Source of the DNA: Ilyonectria destructans
Lineage: Eukaryota; Ascomycota; Sordariomycetes; Hypocreales; Nectriaceae
Reading direction: 5' to 3'
Length of the DNA stretch: 64,000 nucleotides
Assembly: GCA_020740775.1 (NCBI GenBank)
Contig: JAHEWK010000023.1
Location: 1 to 64,000, forward strand
Position numbers and translations under genes: made by a program. The notes below the pieces were generated by a model. The model made no database searches and was not told the origin of the DNA. It saw only the letters and a list, made by a program, of their open reading frames with translations. Positions 43,129 through 52,387 of the stretch are shown here, piece by piece. Numbering within the stretch: position 1 is the stretch's first letter; each line of letters starts with the position of its first letter.

Positions 43129-45847
43129 ATGGACTCGTTTGATGAGGACATAGAGGCTGCCTCCTCCACGCCGCCGCCTTCCGAGCGGTCAACCAGTTCA
43201 GCCTCAACGAAATATGCACCCATCAGATTTCCAGATTATGAGGCTTGGACGACTGATAAATTCAGGCGGTTCCCCGGTTTCATGATAGGTCACGACCCTT
43301 CTCGAGAGCGGACATGGTGGTGGCAGTTTGGATTCAGAATGAAGGACAACAGGTCACGGCCCCACAAGATCGTATGGATCTGCGAGCGATGTTTCCTCCG
43401 GAACAGGCCGAAGACTACAGATTATGTCTACATCGCTTCAACTGGTGGAGGCATTGTCCGACATCTGAGAAAGGAGCACAAGGTCATGGTTTGTGCCATC
43501 CCTCCGTGTCCCATGTCCATGTCATTCGATAATGCCCGCTAACTTGTCAGCCACCTTCGCAATGTGCAGGCCCCGTTGCCGGAAGTGGAGGTATACAACG
43601 GAATCTACTTGATATGCTTCGCGCCGATCCAACGAACCCTCGGGATCAAAGCCTTCTCGGCAATCTGCATATGCTATTCGATCCGAAGATGAATCAACTC
43701 CTCCTGCTCGACTGGCTTACATACCATAACCTCCCGTTCAATCTCGTAAACTCTGAGCGCTTCAGACGACTGCTTCTCTACAACAACCCGTCTCTTCAGG
43801 AAGGGCAGATACCGAGCGGCAAGACGCTCGTGAATCTGCTAATAAACGAGTACAATCGTGCTCTTGGCCCGCTTCACGAGCTGCTTCAAAGAGCGAGAAG
43901 TATGATTCACTTTACCTTTGATGGCTGGACTTCCCGACAAAACACATCATTCCTTGGTATCAACGCCCACTTTATCGACCAAGATTGGAAACAGTGGAGA
44001 ATACTTTTGGCTTTGCCAGGTCTCAGGAAGCGCCATACCGGAGCAGCGCTTGCAGATGAAGTTGCAGATACAATATGCGCATTTGGTCTTGAAGACAGGT
44101 ACAAAACCATGGCCAAAAATCTCACCTGCCAAACTGACTATGTTAACTCTTATTCGGCTTCAGGATTGGGTACTACACGCTTGACAACGCTGCGAATAAT
44201 GATACGGCTATGGAAGCACTTGGCACTGAGTTCGATTTCGACGGGGCTGAGCGTCGCATTCGCTGCGCCCCTCATTTTCTGAATCTGACAGTCAGAGCCA
44301 TGATGTACGGCAGCAAAAGGGATAATTTCAACGAGCTGCTTGCTCACTGGGGCGATAAGGACTTTATGACTGAAGAAGACAAGCAGCGACAGTTGTCCGA
44401 GGCCATCAATGAGCTGGCGATGGACGACGACTTCAGTGAGCCGAGCATGGACGAAGCCTTCGAGCTCGAAACAGTCCCCGAGGAGAGTCAGCAACAGTAT
44501 CCAGTCCCTGAGATTATTAACGCCGAGGAAGTGGACAAGTACCGCAAGTTTGGGCCGTTTGGCAAGCTACACAATATTGGCGTCGCTTTTCGAACGAGCA
44601 GTCAACTTCTCGAGGACTTTTATGAAGCTCAACGGCAAATCGCCCCTACTGAACCTGTTCTTACGTGGGTTCAAAACGTCTGTACTCGCTGGCAATCCGA
44701 CGAGGCAATGGCGTCGCGCGCTCTGCTGAAACGCGCAGCCTTGAACAGGATGCTTTCCGTGATCGAGGAACGATGGGTTAGCCAAGGCGGCAAAGAAAAA
44801 GACAAACCCGCAATATTGAAAGAAACACTTTCCCTTGAGGAATGGAAGGTTGTTGCTGCAGTTCAGAAGATCCTTCAACCATTCAAGGTCGCCTCAAGGC
44901 AACTGCAGGGCGAGGGTATTGCTGGCAAACGCTCAACATCAGGGGGGTTCGACGAGTACTTCCAAGTGGTGGAGATGCTCCTTGACTACCTCGAGCTGGC
45001 CGTTCAAGGAGTGATAATTGAAGAGAATGACGACCAGATCATGGAAGAGGTTCAACTGTTCGATGATATGGATGCAAAGACCCGGAGGCTTTTGAAGGTT
45101 TACATCAAGCTCGGATGGAAGAAACTGAACGACTACTATAGCAAGCTAACCTCTACTGCCTATGTAGCGTCAGTTGTATTCCACCCCTGCAAGAAATGGC
45201 GAACTCTAGAACGGCTTTGGAACCAACTCCCATCTCGTCAGACCTCGGAATGGAAGAGGATGTATGAGAGAAGCTTAACGACCATCTGGGAAGAGAAGTA
45301 CAAGAACAAGGCTCACGATGCAGATTCTAATGACGCTTCAGCAGCTGGGACTACTAGTGCCTTGGACTATATTGAACGTCGACTGGCTTTTAGTCGGTCT
45401 TTGACTACTCCTGACTCTCAAGAGCGACAAAGCCAACGACAACAGCAGTCAGCGGTGACGCCACCACAGGACGAGCTTGATCAGTATCTGTCAGAGCCAC
45501 CGGCCGACAACATCGCATACAAAGCTGACCCAATTGGCTGGTGGAGGGACGTCGGCGTTGTGCGTTTTCCTCGGCTGTCTTATATGGCTGTTGACTTTCT
45601 TACTATCGCATCGTCTTCTGCAGAAACGGAGAGAGACTTCAGCAGTTGCGGGAGGATGGTAACACCACTTAGGTCCCGCCTGCGGCGGCATATTGTGGCC
45701 ATGGCTCAGTGCCTTCGTTCCTGGAGCAAAGCCGGTATTTATCAGCCGACTCTTCCTTTTAGTCTCCTTGAAGGGGATAATTGGAGGCAAGTTCTTCAAT
45801 TGGTGGGCAGGATCACCGTAGATAGGAACAACGAAGACCAGCATTGA
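43129..45847 (+). CDS. hAT-3 transposase
   Basis: Exons 43129-43488, 43551-44098 and 44164-45847 encode about 863 residues. The introns (62 nt GTTTGT...GTCAG; 65 nt GTACAA...CTTCAG) keep a continuous frame, restoring [20 protein letters not shown] zinc-finger-like N-terminal domain is [10 protein letters not shown]... H...H (about residues 85-115). Core motifs are [11 protein letters not shown] and [14 protein letters not shown]. The long insertion domain (residues 330-640) is charged. The dimerisation motif is [31 protein letters not shown] near the end. No stop or frameshift is seen. It differs clearly from hAT-1 and hAT-2 and belongs to a separate family. TIRs could not be confirmed. Confidence 0.9.
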
Positions 45848-45984
45848 TCGATTTGATCGCCGATCGATATCGATCGATCGATTTCAATTAGTGATCGATC
45901 GATATCGATCGATTGAAGGCGATGATCGATATAAATCGATCGATCAGGGCTCGGAATCGATCTGTACGATCGATTTCCAACTCT
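45848..45984. repeat. GATCGAT palindromic satellite between hAT-3 and the MULE relic
   Basis: The segment consists largely of overlapping GATCGAT/ATCGATC words in direct and inverted order, able to form several hairpins. It includes CAGGGCTCGGAATCGATC at about 45946, which looks like an hAT terminal sequence facing right, followed by AATCGATC-TGTAC-GATCGATT. It is most likely the subterminal binding array of hAT-3 or of another inserted hAT end. The MULE homology begins right after it. Confidence 0.6.
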
Positions 45985-46727
45985 GCAAAGAAGCACGAGA
46001 GGCCTGGTATGCTACATTGGATTGGGGAGCTGTCAAGACCAATCAACAATACCGGAAGGCCAAGGGTCTGCCTACACGCTACTCCAAAACAGAGTATAAC
46101 TGGTGCCTTGACTACAAGCGAATGGGGCCTCGTTGCAAGATAGGAAATAGCTTCAGAGACTGGACTACAGAGGAGAAGATGAGTTATCTTGATTGGGATA
46201 GGGCTGAGAACGAGCGGGTTGAACAGAATGTAGGGATAGAGATGGCGAAGCAGCCTTTCTCAGGGCGGCGAGGCATGCGAGATATCTGGGATGCTGCGGA
46301 AAGAGATCTCGAATTACAGGAGGAATGGTACGGAGGTGGGAACCCCGCCCCCTCAACTAACATTTACAAGAGTGACAGGAAATTGTGATTTCTATATATC
46401 ATTAGAAAGAGAAAGAAAATGTAAATCTACGAGAATAGTTATGGTGACCCAATGGCTTGATTCAACAACGTTGTAGCTGAGTTCACATGTAGGGTTGAGC
46501 AGGCTTAGTAGTCACTCATACGATAACCGCAGGAATAGCAACACGATATTGCATTTATTGGCCTATTCTGCTGTATCACTGCGTTAGATGCTGTTTCTGT
46601 AGATAGAAAAGAGATATCCCTTGCACACACATGATGCCTCTTACATAACGGATGATAGTTGCACCACCGGTGGTGCACGAGTCACGTGAGGATATTTGCA
46701 CCATCGAGGGTGCATGTATCAAGACCC
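45985..46727 (+). pseudogene. 5'-truncated MULE: transposase C-terminus and right TIR
   Basis: From about 45985 the sequence is homologous to the end of the neighbouring intact MULE. The frame to the stop at 46386-46388 matches its C-terminal domain (REAWYA, NQQYRKA.GLP.RYSK, EEKMSYLDWD, IWDAAERD). The 3' non-coding sequence also aligns (AGAAAGAAAATG, GGCTTGATT, GAGTTCACATG). It ends in a TIR-like region at 46650-46727 with the same design as the intact element, two palindromes separated by a CACGTGA core, but with different palindromes (TTGCACCACCGGTGGTGCA and TTGCACCATCGAGGGTGCA). The N-terminal three quarters are missing, cut at the satellite and hAT-3 side. It represents a sister subfamily. 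Confidence 0.8.
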
Positions 46728-46736
46728 ACTTGTCAA

Positions 46737-49700
46737 GGGGTCTCATACGTTCACAGCCGGCTGTGAATTTAATATCACGTGACTTACGCACACAGCCGGC
46801 TGTGAAAATAAGATTCGTTATGTAGGCCCAAAAAGGGGTAACATACTGCAAATTGGTGCAAATTAGGGCCCCAATTCAACGATCAACAGCTTCTGTGACA
46901 TCAATTCAACGTGCCGCGCTTTCTTTCAGCTACTATGAACCCAATTGGCGTTCCCACTGCCTTCCCTGATGATGCTATGCCTCCTGAAGGTCAATATAGC
47001 TCACGGCAGGAACTGGTCACCGCAATCAATGCTTGGGCAGCGCCTCGAGGCTATGCCTTTTCAGTTACGACCTCTTGGAAGACTCCCAATGGAAGAACTG
47101 GGGTTATCTACGGATGTGACCGTTCAGGGATAACGAAGGCCAAGCCAACGAAGAAACGGAAGCGGAAGACTACAACACGTCGTACAGGATGCCTCTTCTC
47201 TATCACAGCAAAGGAGAGCCTGTGTGGGACTATTTGGAAGCTCACACATCGTCCCGGACCTGGTTTTCATCAACATAACCACGAGCCAAGCTTCAGTAAA
47301 CAAGCACATCCAGTACATCGTCATCTATCATCACCAGATAGATCAACAGTCCACAAACTCACCGATGCCGGCATTGAGCCAAAGAAGGTCCAATCCTATC
47401 TACGCTTGAACTCAGATACACTTGCTACACAGCAAGATATCTACAATTGCATTGCACAAGGGAAGCGGGAGCTTGCTAAAGGTCAAAGCAACATGCATGC
47501 CCTTGCCAATGAGCTTGAGAACGAAGGCTTCTGGAGTCAGATACGCCTTGACGAGAGTAGCAGAGTCACATCAGTGCTTTTTGCACATCCAAACTCATTG
47601 AGATACCTCAAGTTATACCCTGAAGTGCTCATATTAGACTGTACGTACAAGGTCAACAAGTACAGCATGCCTCTTCTCGATATAGTTGGTGTTGATGCAT
47701 GTCAACGATCCTTCTGCATTGCATTTGCCTTTCTCAGTGGCGAGGAAGAAGGGGACTTCATCTGGGTTCTTGAACGGTTACGGTATATATATGAGCATTA
47801 TGGGGTAACCCTTCCGTCTGAAATACTCACAGATCGCTGCCTTGCTTGTATGAATGCTCTTTCTTCTCCCTCCTGCTTCCCTGAGTCACCTCTGTTGTTA
47901 TGCCTGTGGCATATCAATAGAGCGATCTTAAGCTATTGCAAGCCCGGATTCACTCGAGATAAAGACGATACCCAAGGGCAGGAAGAGTGGGATACATTCT
48001 ACAAGTCTTGGCATGAGATCGTAGCCTCAACGACCGAGGACATCTACAAGGAGAGGCTTGAGAAGTTTAAGCAATGCTACAGCTCTAGCCACCTCAACGA
48101 GGTTGGCTACATCATGGAGACCTGGCTAGACCTCTACAAGGAGAGGTTTGTGAAGGCCTGGGTTCATCAACACCTTCATTTCCAGCAATTCGTTACGTCA
48201 CGGGCCGAGGGCATCCATCAACTCGTCAAATCTCACATGAAGACCTCGAAAGTTGACCTTTTTGGGGCCTGGAATATCATCAATCTTGTTCTGTTAAACC
48301 AGCTCAACCAGCTCGAGGTTAACCAAGCTCAGCAGCAGGTCAGCACACCAATTGATATATCTGGGCCGTTATATAGTAATATCCGTGGTTGGCTATCACA
48401 TGAAGCCCTGCGGCAGCTTGATGCTCAACGGCAACGACTCTTGAGAGAGTATCCTGCATGTACAGGAGTCACTGCGAGGACCCTTGGTCTGCCTTGTGCT
48501 CATATGCTTCAACCTTTGGTACAGCTCGATGAGCCCCTTCTGCTAGAGCAGATCCACTCACACTGGCTTCTCCATCGCCCAGGAACCCCCCGGCTTATTA
48601 TTGAGCCTCGCAAGCAATTTGATCGCCTAGCAGCCAGTTCAAAGCTTCCACCAACAAGCACACAGCGTGAGCCTTGTGCATTTGAAGCCATTGATAAAGC
48701 AGTACGGCCAAAGGCGCCACCAAAGTGTTCCAAATGTGGCACGCTGGGCCATACATCGAGGTCTAAGGTGTGCCCCTTACGCTACGAATATCTCATAGAG
48801 ACTCCAACAGGAGCCTCTACAACAACAAATCCAGTACAGACTCCTATTGAAGCCTCTACAACTACGCATACAACAACACATACAACCACTCGCTCTGTAA
48901 CCCGCTCAGTATCCCCGGCATCTCTGTCAGGAACCTCTATAGTATCTGAGACTATAGCCTACATAACAACGCACACAACAACACACACAAAAACTCGTAT
49001 AGTATCTCCTCCAGCACCTACACCAGTAGCTGCGGCTCCTACATTACGAGCTGATGACCCGCGTGCTATCTACCAACGGTACAAAGAAGCACGAGAGGCC
49101 TGGTATGCTACGGTGCCCCGGGGAGGGTTGAGGACCAATCAACAATACCGGAAGGCTATGGGGTTGCCGGCACGCTATAGCAAAGCAGAGCTCCAGTGGT
49201 GTATTGACTACAAGCAAATGGGGAGCCGTTGCAGGGGGGAATCCGGTATGAGAGAGTGGACTAAGGAGGAGAAGATGAGTTATCTTGACTGGGATAAGGA
49301 TGAGAACGAGCGAGTTGAAGAGAATGTAGGAAAAGAGATGGCAGAGCAGCCTTTCCTGCAGCGGCGAGGAATGCAACACATCTGGGATGCTGCCGAGAGA
49401 GATATTATACAGCAGGGGGGAGGGGCCTAGTGGGAACGCCCCCCGCCAACATTTGCAAGGTTGATGGGAAATGTGATTAATATATATCGTTCGAATGAGA
49501 AAGAAAATGCAAAATTCCGAGTATAGGTATAGTAATCTAATGGCTTGATTTGATGGAGTTGTGGCCGAGTTCACATGCAGCAGGATGCATTGTATGTTCT
49601 TCACGGCCTTGAGCAGACTGGTGTGTTGCAAATAGATCGAATATGACCCATTGAACAGCTATAGATACAGTATATCACTATCCCTCTTCATTTGTATGCA

Positions 49701-50040
49701 TAGAAGCTATTTCTGTAGATTGACGAGGCACATCTCTTACTCACTTACACACGGGTTGGGCTTACATAACGAATCTGTTGGAACATGACCCTGTATAACG
49801 AAACCTCTGATAGATTGATATCCGGACCTTAGTCAGAAGGGGGGGTATGATAACCCCTCTCCCGGCCGATCCGGGATGACGAGGACAAGCAATCATCAAC
49901 ATCATCATCACTGTATTGATCCCTATCCATTTGATCGAATTGACCGTAACGGATTCATCAGAATCTTATTTTCACAGCCGGCTGTGTGCGTAAGTCACGT
50001 GATATTAAATTCACAGCCGGCTGTGAACGTATGAGACCCC
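46737..50040 (+). mobile_element. complete MULE with 80-bp perfect TIRs and 9-bp TSD
   Basis: A 3304-bp element. The first 80 bp (46737-46816) and the last 80 bp inverted (49961-50040) are identical; the outer end reads GGGGTCTCATACG. Each TIR contains the 14-bp palindrome CACAGCCGGCTGTG twice, on either side of an AT-rich piece and a CACGTGAC core. The 9-bp duplication ACTTGTCAA flanks it exactly (46728-46736 and 50041-50049). Identical TIRs, perfect TSD and an intact transposase indicate a recent insertion and a possibly active element. Confidence 0.96.
46935..49430 (+). CDS. MULE transposase with zinc knuckle and extra C-terminal domain
   Basis: A single exon of about 831 residues. The N-terminal FAR1/WRKY-GCM1-like DNA-binding region (about 30-140) has the pattern C...C...HxH (YGCDRSG, RRTGCLF, HQHNHEPS). 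The MULE transposase domain is at about 225-440: LILDCTYKVN gives the first Asp, LTDRCLACM the second, CLWHINRAI is the conserved C-H block, and SRAEGIHQLVK supplies the probable Glu. A zinc knuckle, C-x2-C-x4-H-x5-C (CSKCGTLGHTSRSKVC), lies near 598. Then a Thr-rich low-complexity linker (620-690) leads to a charged ~115-residue C-terminal domain that is also conserved in the relic next door. ATG 46935 is the first in frame after the TIR. No defects are seen. Confidence 0.94.
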   Translation: MNPIGVPTAFPDDAMPPEGQYSSRQELVTAINAWAAPRGYAFSVTTSWKTPNGRTGVIYGCDRSGITKAKPTKKRKRKTTTRRTGCLFSITAKESLCGTIWKLTHRPGPGFHQHNHEPSFSKQAHPVHRHLSSPDRSTVHKLTDAGIEPKKVQSYLRLNSDTLATQQDIYNCIAQGKRELAKGQSNMHALANELENEGFWSQIRLDESSRVTSVLFAHPNSLRYLKLYPEVLILDCTYKVNKYSMPLLDIVGVDACQRSFCIAFAFLSGEEEGDFIWVLERLRYIYEHYGVTLPSEILTDRCLACMNALSSPSCFPESPLLLCLWHINRAILSYCKPGFTRDKDDTQGQEEWDTFYKSWHEIVASTTEDIYKERLEKFKQCYSSSHLNEVGYIMETWLDLYKERFVKAWVHQHLHFQQFVTSRAEGIHQLVKSHMKTSKVDLFGAWNIINLVLLNQLNQLEVNQAQQQVSTPIDISGPLYSNIRGWLSHEALRQLDAQRQRLLREYPACTGVTARTLGLPCAHMLQPLVQLDEPLLLEQIHSHWLLHRPGTPRLIIEPRKQFDRLAASSKLPPTSTQREPCAFEAIDKAVRPKAPPKCSKCGTLGHTSRSKVCPLRYEYLIETPTGASTTTNPVQTPIEASTTTHTTTHTTTRSVTRSVSPASLSGTSIVSETIAYITTHTTTHTKTRIVSPPAPTPVAAAPTLRADDPRAIYQRYKEAREAWYATVPRGGLRTNQQYRKAMGLPARYSKAELQWCIDYKQMGSRCRGESGMREWTKEEKMSYLDWDKDENERVEENVGKEMAEQPFLQRRGMQHIWDAAERDIIQQGGGA

Positions 50041-50216
50041 ACTTGTCAAACTTCAATCCGTCAAATATTCCAAACCCCAATAACTTGTTCCACAGGATAG
50101 CGAAAAATATGGGACTATATTCATTTGGTTGCAATTTTCCTGTTCTATCATCCATCTCACTTTCATTTTGTTTCTAACAACTTTTGTCCTCTGAACTCAC
50201 CGGGGACCCTAACCCC

Positions 50217-52387
50217 CAGGGTTCAAATCCATACCACGAAATCCACATATGGATCCATAATGTGGATCCATATCCATTCCATTCCATTCCACGTGGGCTT
50301 CAGCATTTCCATATCCACACCACGGAGCCCCTTCCACATGTTCCACATGTGGAAATTGTGGAAAGGTATGGAAATTTTAGCCGGGGATTAAAAATACCTG
50401 GATTTCCTTGTGAAATAGCGCATACCCTAAGTACTTTCTATCGCCCACAATAACACAATAACATCGATTTGCCACCCCGTTTTATCCGTACACAAAGTTC
50501 AAACAAGTCTGTTCTGGGGGCTTTACTGTTACTCACGTTACTACCCCAAATCGAAATGGCCACCCTCCATCCTACCAAGTCAACCACACCCGTTCCAGAA
50601 CGTACAGAAGAAGACAATCAACGACTCTTTCAGCTCTACAAAGGCTGGACTTTGACGGAGAGAGACGGCCAAGTGCGTCAATGGGTATATCAGTTCGGCT
50701 ACGATATCCAGCATGCCCAGAAGCGGGAACGCCGATGGGTGTGTTGCCTTTGCATCAAGCAAAAGCGGCCGAGGCCAAAGAGTTATGCCATCAAAGGGTT
50801 GCAGAACGCTGAGGGTCACCTGTACACGGACCACAATGGCATCATGGATCTGACAGGCAAGAGGCAAAAGCCTGCAATGGCATCCGAGAAGGCACATCAG
50901 TCCATCGCAACAATCCTCCAGTTGAACCCCAAGGAGCCGAAGGAACAAGATTTGATCAATACGCTGATCAAACGTTTCGACAAAACTGAATTCCAGCAGA
51001 AACTTGTCAACTGGATTGTCAATTCTAACCAATCCTTCTCGATCGTCAACGATCAAGATCTTCGAGACATCTTCAACTACCTCAATCCATCTGTCGAGAT
51101 TACAAAAGCTAACATTACTGACGTGACCGTACGTGCCATCGCAGAACGAGAATTTACCAACAACATGGAAAGAGTGAAGGATGCTTTGCGAAAGAGTCCA
51201 GGACAGATCCATATCCAGTACGATGGCTGGAAGTCTGGTAACCGACACGCCTTATACGGCATCACATGTGTGTTTCGGGACTCCAACGATCGGCCACAGA
51301 AGTGTGTGCTCGGCCTGCCTGAGCTTACTGAGCGGCACACAGGCGAGAATATCGCCGGGCAGATCATCGAGATCATTCGAGAGTACGAGATCGGCGATAA
51401 ACTCGGATATTTCACACTGGATAATGCCAGTAACAATAAAACCTCGATGGAGGAGCTTGCATCAGAATTTGGCTTCGACTGGGAGAAGCGATGGGTTCGC
51501 TGCATTGGCCACATTGTCAACATAGTAGTGAAACAGATGCTGTATGGCAAGAACCTGGATGCTTTCGAGAAAGAGGTCTTCGAAGGACTTCACACGGCAG
51601 CGAAGGAGCATGAAGTCTGGAGGAGGCGAGGCTCCGTTGGAAAATGGCATAACTTTGCTGTTGTAGGTGGCTGAGCCCCCGATTTTATTTGTTATACTCA
51701 CGAAGTCCTAGGAGGTGAGCAGATCGGACACGTGGACCGATATGCTCAAGAAGGTACAGGCTGTCGAGAGCCAACTCTCTGACGACGCTCAGCTCAAGAA
51801 ACACCGTCCAGTTAGAGTTGTGGTCGACAATGCTACCCGGTGGCTTTCTCAATTCTCAATGATTGAGCGTGCTCTCGTTTTGAGGCCATTTTATAATTCT
51901 TTTGTCCAGAGAGCGTTAAACGAGTGGGAGAAGGTCAGCTTGACGAGAGCTGGCAACATCAAAAAGCGCTCCAAGCAGCCCTTCTTCCTGAAGGAAGAGA
52001 ATCGCATGACAACTGATGATTGGCATGTGCTCGGGACTCTTTACGACATTTTGCTTGACTTCCAGCTGGTTGTGAAAGGCCTTGAGGGTGATGGACAGGG
52101 AAAACACCGGAGAAAGTTCGAGGAAAACGAGATCGAGCCCCCACTGTCTGGTAAGCCTTAGACTTCTCAAAAGCGGCCCGATTCTTATTCCAACAGCTGA
52201 CTTGTACAGGTACAAGCTGGGATCTTATTCACGCGTACGAATTTCTTCTCGAAACCCTTGAATCCGCGAAAAGAGCAGTCGCCAATTTTCCAGACGGCCA
52301 CCACCTCGCTGTCAACATCAACCTGGGTTGGCTCAAATTGAACGAATACTACGAGCATTTGAACGATAGTCCCCTGATCTATGGCAA
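50217..52387 (+). mobile_element. hAT-4, 3'-truncated
   Basis: The left end probably starts with CAGGGTTCAAATCC at 50217, followed by a subterminal array of GGATCCATATCCATTCC/CCACATGTGGAA words (about 50240-50370) typical of hAT ends. The transposase gene follows but stops at 52387, where the TIR of hAT-5 begins. No right end exists in the window. Confidence 0.65.
50556..52387 (+). pseudogene. hAT-4 transposase, C-terminus missing
   Basis: Exons 50556-51662, 51712-52150 and from 52210, separated by introns of 49 nt (GTAGGT...CCTAG) and 59 nt (GTAAGC...GTACAG). Encoded parts are a zinc-finger-like N-terminus (CCLCIKQKRPR ... HLYTDHNG), core motifs IQYDGWKSG, GYFTLDNASNNKTS and VRCIGHIVNIVVKQMLYG, and DNATRWLSQ in the second exon. 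The frame continues to INLGWLKLNEYYEHLNDSPLIYG and is cut at the hAT-5 TIR, so the dimerisation domain is absent. Any product would be non-functional alone. Start: ATG 50556; an upstream in-frame extension is hydrophobic and probably not translated. Confidence 0.82.

Noticed and set aside
45946..45984. CAGGGCTCGG as the right TIR of hAT-3
   Set aside because: It faces the wrong way for a right end (a right end should read CCGAGCCCTG), and no matching left end was found.
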